Origin: a virus
IMG/VR virus record: IMGVR_UViG_3300009183_000166
Span: 1-41,094 of that record
Length of the DNA: 41,094 bases
Strand: one strand, 5' to 3'
Position 1 is the stretch's first letter. Every line of letters starts with the position of its first letter. The notes beneath the pieces were generated by a model. That model ran no database searches and was not told the origin of the DNA. It was given only the letters and a program-made list of their open reading frames with translations. The translations under genes and the position numbers were made by a program. This document shows positions 28,715 through 36,932 of the stretch, in pieces.

Positions 28715-31000
28715 ATGCCATATACAATTAACAAATTTAACAATGTACCGTTAGTCGTTTTAGAAGACGGTACAATAGATACTTCTACCAGCATTGGCTT
28801 GGTTGGAAGAAACTATGTTGGATATGGTGAAACACAAAACGAAAACTTTGTGTGGATGTTAGAAAATTTTGCAAATGATTTTCCTCCGGCAAGACCCCTA
28901 CAAGGGCAAACTTGGTTTGATACTACAATTAATGTTCTGCATGTCTATGACGGTTCCAAATGGACCTTAGTTGGTTCGGCAGTACTATCAGTAGATGCTC
29001 CAGCAGAACCATCTCCTGGAGCATTATGGTTAAAAACACCGTTCAACACATTATATGTATGGGCTGATAATAATTGGAGAATTATTGGACCAGAGACTGC
29101 TGAAGGATTTGGAACTACTCGAGCAGTATCGACAACAGTATTAGGCGGTGACAATGTCCGAAGACCTATTATAAAATTAACGGTAGATAATGGTGTAATT
29201 GGTATTATATCAGCTACAGCGTTTACGATTGATCCGTCGAATGGAATTCTTGGATTTAGCAACCTAGGTGCAGGTCTGACATTAAGCACATCAACAATTG
29301 TTAAAGGAAACTTAACGGGTAACGCAGCAACAGCGACTCGATTAATAACCTCAAGATTAATTAACGGTACATTGTTTGATGGAACTGCAGATGTAACAGT
29401 TTTATCAAATACTACTAATAGTTTAAAACGTGGAACATATCTAACTGGTAATAATTTTAATGGCTCAGAAGAAGTTACATGGGCAGTTGATGCATCCTCA
29501 GCGAATCAAGCAGGTAAGGTAGTAGCAAGAAACAGCACTGGCGGTTTTTCGGCAGGTGCTATTACAGCTACTTTACTTGGAAATGTAACAGCATCAAGTG
29601 GAACTAGTACCTTTGATGTAGTTCAAGCTAACACATTTATTGGTGCAACATTAAGTGGTAATTCTGCTACAGCGACGAAATTAGCAACTGCTAGAAAAAT
29701 TAATGATGTTAATTTTGACGGAACTGTTGATATTACAATTCCTTCCTCTGCAACTACATTAACTGGTAGTTATTTAAATCCAGGAGTTACTGAATCATCC
29801 TTGACAGAAGTTGGTACACTTGCTTTTTTAAATGTTGCTGATCGAGGAGTAACAGTAGGTGGCGGCGCCGATGTGACACTTGGAGTTCAAGGCGGAAAAC
29901 CAACATTAGCAGCAAATAATTCAACCGGACTTTTATTAAAAATATTAGATTTTGATGTTACCGGAGATTATGCTGACATTGGATTTATTACATCTGCACA
30001 ATCGTTGAGCGGTAGTGGGATTAATCAACCATCGTTCGCACCTAACTATGTGCATGCCGGAGATCCAATTAATTTAGGAACCCCAAATAATAAATGGGAT
30101 AAGATATATGCTAATTCATTATTAGGCAATGCAGACACAGCAACACTATCGACTAGGTCTACAAATATTGCCGGTGGTAGTGCAGGTTCAATACCTTATC
30201 AAACAGCCTCCGGGACAACTGCTTTTTTACCGCTAGGTACTCCTGGGTATGTTCTCAAAGCAACAGGTGGTGGTACAATATCTTGGGGTGCGTTTGCACT
30301 AGAAAAATTAACAGCTGGTAACTACATCAAATACACGGGTGCAGGAACCCCAGCTTATTACGATACACAATTACCGTTAACTATTGCAGTAGATGCTACT
30401 GATGCAAATACTGTGAGTAAGGTTGTTGCACGTGATGCAAGTGGTAACTTCTCAGCGGGAACAATTACAGCTTCGTTGGTTGGAGCAGTAACTGGAAATG
30501 CAACCTCGGCATCGAGATTACAAACATCTAGAACTATTAATGGTGTGTCGTTTGACGGTACAACTAATATATCAATTAGTGCAACAGATCCAACAAAAGT
30601 AGCCATTTCCGGAAGCACAATGTCTGGATACCTAACACTGAACGGCAATCCAATATCTGAGTTACATGCCACTCCTAAACAGTATGTTGACAGTAGATTA
30701 CCACAGTATACATTTACCTACGGTAATACAGTTTATAGTAGCTCGGGGTATACAAATCAGGTAGGCAGTTGGAATGACGGTGCAAACTTTTTTGATGTAT
30801 TTCCGCCCGCAGGTAAAACAATGTCTAATCTAATTGCATTTATGCCTAGCATCGCAGTTATACACTATGCTGGCGGAGTTGATGGTAATGACTCATTACG
30901 TTGTACCTGGAGCAATCTTGGAGACAGGATTCGAGTATATGTTCAAAATACAGAACAACGATCTACACCGGCCGCCAATTACATGGCAATTTGGAGTTAA
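28715..31000 (+). CDS. Tail fibre protein, paralogue 3
   Basis: 761 residues. The shared N-terminal domain is clear (GRNYVGYGETQNENFVWMLE, QGQTWFDTTINVLHVYDGSKW). The shaft has three copies of a unit with the core R-x-I-N-x-x-x-F-D-G-T (RLINGTLFDGTADVTV, KINDVNFDGTVDITI, TINGVSFDGTTNISI) and two copies of KVVAR-N/D-x-x-G-x-FSAG-x-ITA. Near residue 655 is HATPKQYVDSRLPQ, the usual junction before a fibre tip. The tip (last 100 residues: SGYTNQVGSWNDGANFFDVF, then RIRVYVQNTEQR and ANYMAIWS) is unlike those of the other paralogues, consistent with a separate receptor specificity. AGGAG at 28702-28706 serves the start. A small chaperone-like gene follows after 2 bases. Confidence 0.8.
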   Translation: MPYTINKFNNVPLVVLEDGTIDTSTSIGLVGRNYVGYGETQNENFVWMLENFANDFPPARPLQGQTWFDTTINVLHVYDGSKWTLVGSAVLSVDAPAEPSPGALWLKTPFNTLYVWADNNWRIIGPETAEGFGTTRAVSTTVLGGDNVRRPIIKLTVDNGVIGIISATAFTIDPSNGILGFSNLGAGLTLSTSTIVKGNLTGNAATATRLITSRLINGTLFDGTADVTVLSNTTNSLKRGTYLTGNNFNGSEEVTWAVDASSANQAGKVVARNSTGGFSAGAITATLLGNVTASSGTSTFDVVQANTFIGATLSGNSATATKLATARKINDVNFDGTVDITIPSSATTLTGSYLNPGVTESSLTEVGTLAFLNVADRGVTVGGGADVTLGVQGGKPTLAANNSTGLLLKILDFDVTGDYADIGFITSAQSLSGSGINQPSFAPNYVHAGDPINLGTPNNKWDKIYANSLLGNADTATLSTRSTNIAGGSAGSIPYQTASGTTAFLPLGTPGYVLKATGGGTISWGAFALEKLTAGNYIKYTGAGTPAYYDTQLPLTIAVDATDANTVSKVVARDASGNFSAGTITASLVGAVTGNATSASRLQTSRTINGVSFDGTTNISISATDPTKVAISGSTMSGYLTLNGNPISELHATPKQYVDSRLPQYTFTYGNTVYSSSGYTNQVGSWNDGANFFDVFPPAGKTMSNLIAFMPSIAVIHYAGGVDGNDSLRCTWSNLGDRIRVYVQNTEQRSTPAANYMAIWS
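29338..30580 (+). repeat. FDGT-type shaft repeats in tail fibre paralogue 3
   Basis: Three dispersed copies of the R-x-I-N-x-x-x-F-D-G-T unit (about 29338-29403, 29680-29740 and 30517-30580), with the KVVAR...FSAG...ITA segment twice (about 29513-29590 and 30418-30495). Protein similarity is strong and codons partly diverged. Such repeats build trimeric fibre shafts and are natural recombination points. Confidence 0.65.
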
Positions 31001-31002
31001 AA

Positions 31003-31359
31003 ATGCACTACGTATGTATAGAAGATAATAAAGTAATCAGCATATTAAGTTATGTACCGGCTGTTCCTAATACTGTGTTAGTATCGGAGATTAGTGATGC
31101 TGATCATAACTCCATAATAGCACAAACTCACTATTTTGATATTCCTACTAAAACTGTTCAACCAGTAGGTGTTGAAATTTTAACACAGAAAGAAAATCAA
31201 TTAAGAAATGCAAGCGATTTAGAATTTTTAAGAAGCACAGATTGGAAAGTTTTGCGTCATATTAGACAGCAAGCATTGTCAATTCCAACGAGTTTAACGC
31301 AACAGCAATATTTAGATTTAGAAACTCAAAGACAAGCGGCTGCAACTCGTATTATATAA
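31003..31359 (+). CDS. Putative tail fibre assembly/chaperone protein
   Basis: 118 residues starting MHYVCIEDNKVISILSYVP. The open frame extends upstream to an ATG at 30901, but that would overlap the fibre gene by 100 bases; ATG 31003 follows the fibre stop by 2 bases and has GGAG at 30993-30996, spacing 6. The C-terminal half reads LEFLRSTDWKVLRHIRQQAL then LTQQQYLDLETQRQAAATRI. This 'TDW-x-x-x-R-H ... LT-x-x-x-Y-x-x-L-x-x-x-RQAA' pattern is characteristic of tail fibre assembly proteins, which help trimerise a fibre or cap its tip. Such genes usually follow directly the fibre they serve, here paralogue 3. The N-terminal half is a beta-rich domain of unknown function. Confidence 0.65.
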   Translation: MHYVCIEDNKVISILSYVPAVPNTVLVSEISDADHNSIIAQTHYFDIPTKTVQPVGVEILTQKENQLRNASDLEFLRSTDWKVLRHIRQQALSIPTSLTQQQYLDLETQRQAAATRII

Positions 31360-31361
31360 TG

Positions 31362-31369
31362 AATAAATA
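31362..31369 (+). promoter_or_regulatory. T4-type late promoter element (AATAAATA)
   Basis: GAATAAATAC at 31361-31370 in the 32-base gap is identical to the element at 23971. It is followed by AAGGTGG (31378-31384) and the ATG at 31392. A start near 31376 would leave a 16-base leader carrying the ribosome site. Confidence 0.6.
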
Positions 31370-31391
31370 CAAAGATTAAGGTGGATCAAAC

Positions 31392-33209
31392 ATGGCATAT
31401 CAAGTAAACAAATTTAACGGAGTACTACAAACATCAGTAGCAGACGGAACAATCGATTCCAGTACTGATCTACGATTTGTAGGTAAAAACTACGCAGGTT
31501 ACGGCGAAGTACAAAACGAAAATTTCCTACATTTAATGGAAAATTTTGCAAATACATCGGCACCTCCAAAGGTAGTTCCTGGGCAAATATGGTACGATAG
31601 CGGAAATAAAAAGCTAAAATTCTATGATGGCACTAAATTTAAAGTTGCTAATGGTGCCGAAGTTAGTGTTACTCAACCCGCAGGCTTAGCCACTGGTGAG
31701 TTTTGGTGGGACTCAAACGCCAAACAATTGTATACATGGTCCGGAACACAGTATGTTTTAGTTGGGCCAGCTGCAAGTCCAGAACTTGGATCTAGTGCTA
31801 TTGCTACAGACACCGTTAAAGACAATCAAACACCGGTTGCTGATACCCATGCTATTATTAAAATTATTGCAGGTGGAGAAATTGTAGCAATTGTTAACTC
31901 TCTTGAAGATTTTATTCCAGCAAGTTCAACAGGACTAACAGCTAACTTTCCTATTATTAAACAAGGTATTACATTAATCAATACCCCAGCTAACGGCCAA
32001 ACAACCAGTGATTACAGATTCTGGGGAACAGCAAGTAACTCAGACAGGTTAGGCGGCAGACCAGCAGCTGACTATGTGCGTGTTGGTATTGCAAACCCGT
32101 TCACTTCATCGATTACTTTTCCAGATGTAGGTTTTTTTGTAGGTACTGATACCGACCTTCGTATTTGGATTGAAGATAGCGAAAATGTTATCATTGAAAA
32201 TAAAAATAACAACGACATTACAGTTAGGATCACTAACGGAACGGTCAAACAAAACGTTGCAGTGTTTACAGGAACAGGAATTGTACCAGGAACAACCGCA
32301 ACATATAATTTAGGTTCCCCAACTCTTAAATGGGAATCGGTATATGCTAATAGTTTAGTGGCCAATCTCAAAGCACTTGATCTTACAACTGCATATGACT
32401 ACTCAACAAAACAATTCACAGGTGGATTTGTAGGAAATTTCCTAGCAACTGATGCAACTGTATTAGTTAATGGTACTAGTAAACAAATTGGTTACGCTGG
32501 TGCAACAATCAGAGGAAACTTATTTGGTTCTGTTCAGGGCGATGTTAACGGAACAGCATCAAATGCGTTAAAATTAAACTCACTATCCCCAGATGTAACA
32601 GCATTGGCTGATACTGTGGCAGTAAGAAATTCGTCAGGTGAATTAAATGCTGTAAAATTCAATGGTATTGCTACAAGCACAGATAAGGTAAAAATTGATG
32701 ATTCGGCAACTGATACTGCCTGGAATGGTAGTGATCAAAGCACTTGGTATAGATCAGCTAGAACAACAAAAACAGCATTTACTATTGCTGCCAGAAATGC
32801 AGCAGGCAATTTGTTAGCCAATGTATTTGACGGAACAGCAACTTCAGCTCAATATGCTGACTTAGCAGAAAAATATCTAGCAGATGCAGACTATGAAACA
32901 GGGACAGTGGTTACTGTTGGTGGCGACAAAGAAGTCACGGCTTGTACACAAGGTGATAGAGCCATTGGTGTAGTCAGTGCAAACCCAGCTTACATGATGA
33001 ACAGTGGTTTAGAAGGCGGTACATATATTGCCCTTAAAGGAAGAGTACCAGTTAAAGTAACAGGTGCTGTTAAGAAAGGCGATAGACTAGTAGCAGGACC
33101 ATCCGGAACAGCATTAGTAAGACAAAATTTCAACGTAGATACTTTTGCAATTGCACTAGAATCTAGTAGTGTTGACGGAATGAAAGTAATTGAAGCGTTA
33201 GTGTTATAA
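31392..33209 (+). CDS. Tail fibre protein, paralogue 4, with peptidase-G2-like C-terminal domain
   Basis: 605 residues. The shared N-terminal domain is present (GKNYAGYGEVQNENFLHLME, PGQIWYDSGNKKLKFYDGTK, TGEFWWDSNAKQLYTWSGTQ). The shaft contains LGSPTLKWESVYANSLVA-type units and a DGTATSAQYADLAEKYLAD junction. The C-terminal 120 residues (from about 486) read GTVVTVGGDKEVTAC, RAIGVVSANPAYMMNS, GTYIALKGRVPVKVTGAVKK and GDRLVAGPSG. This resembles the intramolecular-chaperone/autoproteolytic domain (peptidase G2 type) found at the end of several phage fibres and spikes, which guides trimer folding and may cut itself off. The resemblance is from memory of the pattern; catalytic residues cannot be assigned. 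The gene has its own late promoter motif and AAGGTGG ribosome site. Confidence 0.75.
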   Translation: MAYQVNKFNGVLQTSVADGTIDSSTDLRFVGKNYAGYGEVQNENFLHLMENFANTSAPPKVVPGQIWYDSGNKKLKFYDGTKFKVANGAEVSVTQPAGLATGEFWWDSNAKQLYTWSGTQYVLVGPAASPELGSSAIATDTVKDNQTPVADTHAIIKIIAGGEIVAIVNSLEDFIPASSTGLTANFPIIKQGITLINTPANGQTTSDYRFWGTASNSDRLGGRPAADYVRVGIANPFTSSITFPDVGFFVGTDTDLRIWIEDSENVIIENKNNNDITVRITNGTVKQNVAVFTGTGIVPGTTATYNLGSPTLKWESVYANSLVANLKALDLTTAYDYSTKQFTGGFVGNFLATDATVLVNGTSKQIGYAGATIRGNLFGSVQGDVNGTASNALKLNSLSPDVTALADTVAVRNSSGELNAVKFNGIATSTDKVKIDDSATDTAWNGSDQSTWYRSARTTKTAFTIAARNAAGNLLANVFDGTATSAQYADLAEKYLADADYETGTVVTVGGDKEVTACTQGDRAIGVVSANPAYMMNSGLEGGTYIALKGRVPVKVTGAVKKGDRLVAGPSGTALVRQNFNVDTFAIALESSSVDGMKVIEALVL

Positions 33210-33210
33210 C

Positions 33211-34131
33211 ATGCCTACACAAATATCAAGAACCGATTATAATAATATTCGAGCCAAGATTGTTGATATTCTCGGCCCAGGAACTGGCCCTAAAGGATAC
33301 GGACAAACAGTATTAGGTGCGGCAGTATCTCTAGGCGAGCAAATTTCTAAAGTCCAATGGGACGATTTGCGCAACATGCTTCGTAGTATTCGAATCCATC
33401 AAGATGGAGCAGAGCCTGTTCTTACAGAAGCTGTGGCATTGGCAGTTATACAACAAGGAATAACATTCCCAAATAGTAATTATGATAATGCTATTGAAGC
33501 AGCCAGTTTGAATAGATTTAATATCGGCGTTGATCAATCTGTAATTACAGCCAAACCTGGAACATCGCGGACAGGTTCTTGGATGACCCAGTCATCCTGC
33601 GAAATTACCATTACTTTTGGCTCAGCAAATCTAGCAAGATACTTTTTCAACAGTGGTGGAAAAATAAGAATATCCAGTTCTCGTACAGGTGGAACAACAT
33701 CACCACAAAATAATTCTTGGACAAACTTATTAGACACAGTTGGCCTACAAAGTTTTGGTGCTAATACACCCGGTGCAGCAACATTTTATTCGTTGACCAA
33801 TGTTTATCAAACATATTATCAACAAGGCGCCACAAGTTCGTACTCATCTAACAACTATCAATTGCAAGCCAAAACCAATGTTGCAAACAATTCGGCTGGC
33901 ACAGCAACAGTGGTATACATAAAAGTATTATGGAACGATGCTTATGTTGATCCAGATGCACTAAACCCAGATTATCCAAATCCTGTTACAATTCACCCGC
34001 CTGGAGATGTAATAGATGGCACATTGGCTGTAACGGTAGACGAATTAAAAGCTACAGGATCGTTAATACCTACAGGAACGTTCACCATTACAAGCCCAAC
34101 GTATTCAATATCGTCGATAACCGCGACTTGA
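33211..34131 (+). CDS. Virion-type protein of unknown function, paralogue of the C-terminus of the next gene
   Basis: 306 residues, not recognised as a named family. It starts ISRTDYNNIRAKIVDILGPG, then GYGQTVLGAAV, WDDLRNMLRSIRIHQDG; later FFNSGGKIRISSSRTGG, NNYQLQAKTNVANNSAGTAT and DGTLAVTVDELKATGSLIPT. All these blocks recur in order in the C-terminal 315 residues of the protein at 34169 (DYNDIQSKVAGVLG, GYGQTVFSNQI, FFNSGGEIRFISARTGG, YKIYARTPGITDNSAGTA, DGTISVSLSTLEATGTLLPS). It is beta-rich, lacks signal or membrane segments, and starts one base after the stop of fibre paralogue 4. The context suggests a tail or fibre accessory protein exposed on the virion. Confidence 0.6.
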   Translation: MPTQISRTDYNNIRAKIVDILGPGTGPKGYGQTVLGAAVSLGEQISKVQWDDLRNMLRSIRIHQDGAEPVLTEAVALAVIQQGITFPNSNYDNAIEAASLNRFNIGVDQSVITAKPGTSRTGSWMTQSSCEITITFGSANLARYFFNSGGKIRISSSRTGGTTSPQNNSWTNLLDTVGLQSFGANTPGAATFYSLTNVYQTYYQQGATSSYSSNNYQLQAKTNVANNSAGTATVVYIKVLWNDAYVDPDALNPDYPNPVTIHPPGDVIDGTLAVTVDELKATGSLIPTGTFTITSPTYSISSITAT

Positions 34132-34135
34132 ACTA

Positions 34136-34143
34136 TATAAATA
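34136..34143 (+). promoter_or_regulatory. T4-type late promoter, perfect TATAAATA
   Basis: An exact match to the T4 late promoter consensus, in the 37-base gap after 34131. AAGGA (about 34154-34158) and the ATG at 34169 follow. It is the strongest late-promoter match in the window. Confidence 0.7.
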
Positions 34144-34168
34144 TTCCTGAGTTAAGGAAAACACAATA

Positions 34169-36916
34169 ATGGCTTTACAAACCGTCACACTAACTAGCAC
34201 ATCACCCACAACATGGACAGTTCCTACTAGATGTTTTATCATTAGAGAGCTGTTTATGGTTGGCGGCGGTGGCACCGGCGCAACTCCTTCTGCAGGTAGT
34301 GTCCCAGGTGGCGCCGGCGGTGGCGGCAGAGTTACTATCGACAATGACATTGCAGTTACTCCTGGTACAAACATATCTTATCGTGCAGGGCCCTCAGATA
34401 CCGCTACAACATTTAGTGGCTATTCAGCAGCCGCAGGCAGTCCTGGATCAACTAACGTCGGTGGAGCTAGTGGAAGAAACATATCCGGTAGTGCTGTTTC
34501 AACTACTGGTAGTACTGGCGGAACTACAGCAATTGGCAGTACTGGTGGCGGAGGCGGCGCTGGAGCTGGTGGAAATGGTCTTGCTGATGCAAGCGGAACT
34601 GCTGGTAATTCTGGCGGTCCGGGATTTTTATACAAAGGAAATTTTTACGGTGGTGGAGGTGGTGGTGGAGGTGGCCGTTACGACCAAAGCACAACACGAA
34701 CAATAAAAGGCGGCGCAAGCGGCACAGGTGGTGGCGGCAGCGGAGGTGGTGAAGGCCTCAATGGTGCATCTGGCACCGCAAATACTGGTGGTCGAGGTGG
34801 TGGAGGATGTGCTAGTGGAACATCAACTGAAAGAACAGCAACTGGTGGAACTCCAAATCCCGGAGCAGGCTATGTAGGTCGTGCAGCAACTAGTGGCGGC
34901 TCGGGCGGATCTGGCATAATTATAATAAACTATGACGAAGCTGAGTTTACTTTCAAAACTAATCTTCCTGGTGTCTCTGATGGTAATTCTATAATTGTAT
35001 ACATGTATACAAAGAATGTCTCAAATGGCTCCGTATTACCTTACACAATTTCAGGTACAGGAATAACAGCATCTGATTTTAATCCTGCATCTTTAACAGG
35101 TTCATTCACAGTATCAAGTACAGATGGCGGCCTAAGCGGAGTAGCCAGTACCACAATAACCATTGCCGCAGATAGCGGTGTTACAGAAGGTGAAGAAATT
35201 GCCCTCCTTACTTTAAATAATGGCGTTGCATTTACATCTTTCAAAATTGGTGACCTATATCAAAATGCTGTGGCTAACACAGCTGATTATCCAGGCGCAC
35301 TGGTAATAGGACGTTCATATACTATTATTACAGCAGGCACAACAATATGGACAGATCTTGGAGCTGCCAACAATACCGTAGCAACTACATTCACTGCCAC
35401 TGCCACAGGATTAGTAACTGCAGGTAACTTTGTCAATGGTAGATCTTATACTATTACATTTGCTGGCAATACTGATTTTACAAAATTTGGATCATTATCA
35501 AATGCTGTTGGCACTACATTTACTGCCACAGGTTCTGGATTTATCAATGCAACAGCAATGGCAGCATCTCAAAAGTATACTGTAGTAACTATAGGCACTA
35601 CAGACTATACTCTAGTAGGCGCAGGATGGGTAGATGTCGCAGCATTCCAAATTGGCGAAGTATACACAATTAAAGCATTAGGAACAACAACAAATACTCA
35701 GTGGAATAATATTGCCGGTACTACAGGAATAACATACGCCGCTGGTATGACAATTACTGTGATAACTGTGATAACAACAGGTTCTGGAACAGGCCGCGCC
35801 CTACCAGAAACATTCACGGCATCAACCGGATTAACATTTACAGCAACCGGCCCTGCTACAGGAACTGGTACAGTGATGCCAGCGGCATCATTAACATTGG
35901 GAACTGACTTAGGTACAGCTAGTCAAGGAACCGGAGTAGCTTCTGGTATATGGGTTTCTAAAACTATTCAAGTTGCAGACTACAACGACATTCAAAGTAA
36001 GGTCGCTGGAGTATTGGGCGTTGGCGCAGGCAACAGCGGCTACGGACAAACGGTTTTTAGCAATCAAATAACAACCAGCAATCGAGTCGCAGTAACTGAC
36101 TGGACTAGTTTAAAATATGATATTATCAACGCCTATGTACATCAAATTGGAACAGTCCCAACATTAGTTGATGCATCTGTAGGAGGAACAGTAAGAGCTC
36201 ATACAGCAACAGCACCTTACAAACAGTATTCTTCTTGGGCCGATGTAATAGTTACACAAAAATTTGACATTGCTTCTTCACAAGCAATTACTAGAACTGC
36301 TCCTGTAGGATTAGGATCTTGGTATGCTGAAACTGCGTGGCCTGGAGCACTTGGATCAACTTGGACTACAAGAATATACAGCTTGGTCAGTGTTTATTGG
36401 CCAACGGCTGCTGCTGCTCGTGCTTTCTTCAATAGTGGCGGCGAGATACGATTTATATCAGCAAGAACGGGCGGATCTACAACAGGTGCTATCGCTGCTC
36501 AAAATGCAAATTGGACCGCCTTCTTAGCTGGTGTTGGCACCGTAGGATTCGGCGGCAACTACCCAATAGCAGATACTGGAAGTTTAAACGGTGGAAATTT
36601 TTATAGATTGAGTAATGGATTTAATGCATGGTATACTGCCACTGCTTCAAATCCGTACTCAACAAACGCCTATAAGATTTATGCTAGAACCCCAGGTATT
36701 ACAGATAACTCTGCAGGAACTGCGGCCAGCATTGAATTCCAAGTTGAATGGACAGATAATCACACAGGGCAGGGCGGTGCAACAGAAGGAGTTGACGGAA
36801 CAATAAGCGTTTCTTTGTCAACGCTTGAAGCCACGGGTACATTGTTGCCGTCTGGCTCAGGCAATTTCCAAGTAACAACACCAACAATCTCAATCACTCA
36901 AGCCCCAACCACATAA
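34169..36916 (+). CDS. Adhesin-like virion protein: polyglycine domain, Calx-beta-like domain, repeats and duplicated C-terminal module
   Basis: 915 residues. The start (TLTSTSPTTWTVPTRCFIIR then ELFMVGGGGTG) leads into a glycine-rich domain at about 30-254, with runs of up to nine glycines and the ending GGSGGSGIIIINYDE. This type occurs in phage tip adhesins, including the T4-like gp38 adhesins with polyglycine-helix bundles. Residues about 285-355 resemble a Calx-beta domain (ASDFNPASLTGSFTV, ITIAADSGVTEGEEIALLTL). Residues 380-570 hold degenerate repeats (RSYTIITAGTTIWTDLGA ... TTFTATATG). Residues 601-915 are the module shared with the gene at 33211. The gene lies after the fibres behind a perfect late promoter. 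Likely role: receptor-binding surface protein. The reading frame is chosen over an alternative frame at 34260 because of its promoter, ribosome site and continuity. Confidence 0.65.
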   Translation: MALQTVTLTSTSPTTWTVPTRCFIIRELFMVGGGGTGATPSAGSVPGGAGGGGRVTIDNDIAVTPGTNISYRAGPSDTATTFSGYSAAAGSPGSTNVGGASGRNISGSAVSTTGSTGGTTAIGSTGGGGGAGAGGNGLADASGTAGNSGGPGFLYKGNFYGGGGGGGGGRYDQSTTRTIKGGASGTGGGGSGGGEGLNGASGTANTGGRGGGGCASGTSTERTATGGTPNPGAGYVGRAATSGGSGGSGIIIINYDEAEFTFKTNLPGVSDGNSIIVYMYTKNVSNGSVLPYTISGTGITASDFNPASLTGSFTVSSTDGGLSGVASTTITIAADSGVTEGEEIALLTLNNGVAFTSFKIGDLYQNAVANTADYPGALVIGRSYTIITAGTTIWTDLGAANNTVATTFTATATGLVTAGNFVNGRSYTITFAGNTDFTKFGSLSNAVGTTFTATGSGFINATAMAASQKYTVVTIGTTDYTLVGAGWVDVAAFQIGEVYTIKALGTTTNTQWNNIAGTTGITYAAGMTITVITVITTGSGTGRALPETFTASTGLTFTATGPATGTGTVMPAASLTLGTDLGTASQGTGVASGIWVSKTIQVADYNDIQSKVAGVLGVGAGNSGYGQTVFSNQITTSNRVAVTDWTSLKYDIINAYVHQIGTVPTLVDASVGGTVRAHTATAPYKQYSSWADVIVTQKFDIASSQAITRTAPVGLGSWYAETAWPGALGSTWTTRIYSLVSVYWPTAAAARAFFNSGGEIRFISARTGGSTTGAIAAQNANWTAFLAGVGTVGFGGNYPIADTGSLNGGNFYRLSNGFNAWYTATASNPYSTNAYKIYARTPGITDNSAGTAASIEFQVEWTDNHTGQGGATEGVDGTISVSLSTLEATGTLLPSGSGNFQVTTPTISITQAPTT
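35308..35880 (+). repeat. Degenerate tandem protein repeats inside the adhesin-like gene
   Basis: Four or more units of about 40 residues with the pattern Y-T-I/V-x-x-x-G-T-T-x-x-T-x-x-G-A ... G-T-T-F-T-A-T-G: units begin near 35308, 35437, 35574 and 35658, and a last partial unit ends TFTATGPATGTGTV. At DNA level the copies share short identical stretches such as CTTATACTATTA and ACTGCCACAGG, so they arose by duplication and then diverged. Confidence 0.65.
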
Positions 36917-36932
36917 TTTTCTCCTGATTATC

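Noticed and set aside
30901-31002. Extended start for the fibre-assembly-like gene
   Set aside because: It would overlap the fibre gene by 100 bases. The ATG at 31003 has GGAG at proper spacing and the usual 2-base gap.
34260-34706. Plus-strand open frame of 148 codons in another frame over the glycine-rich region
   Set aside because: GGN repeats stay open in several frames. The alternate product is a Leu/Val/Ala run, and the main frame has the promoter, ribosome site and flanking domains.
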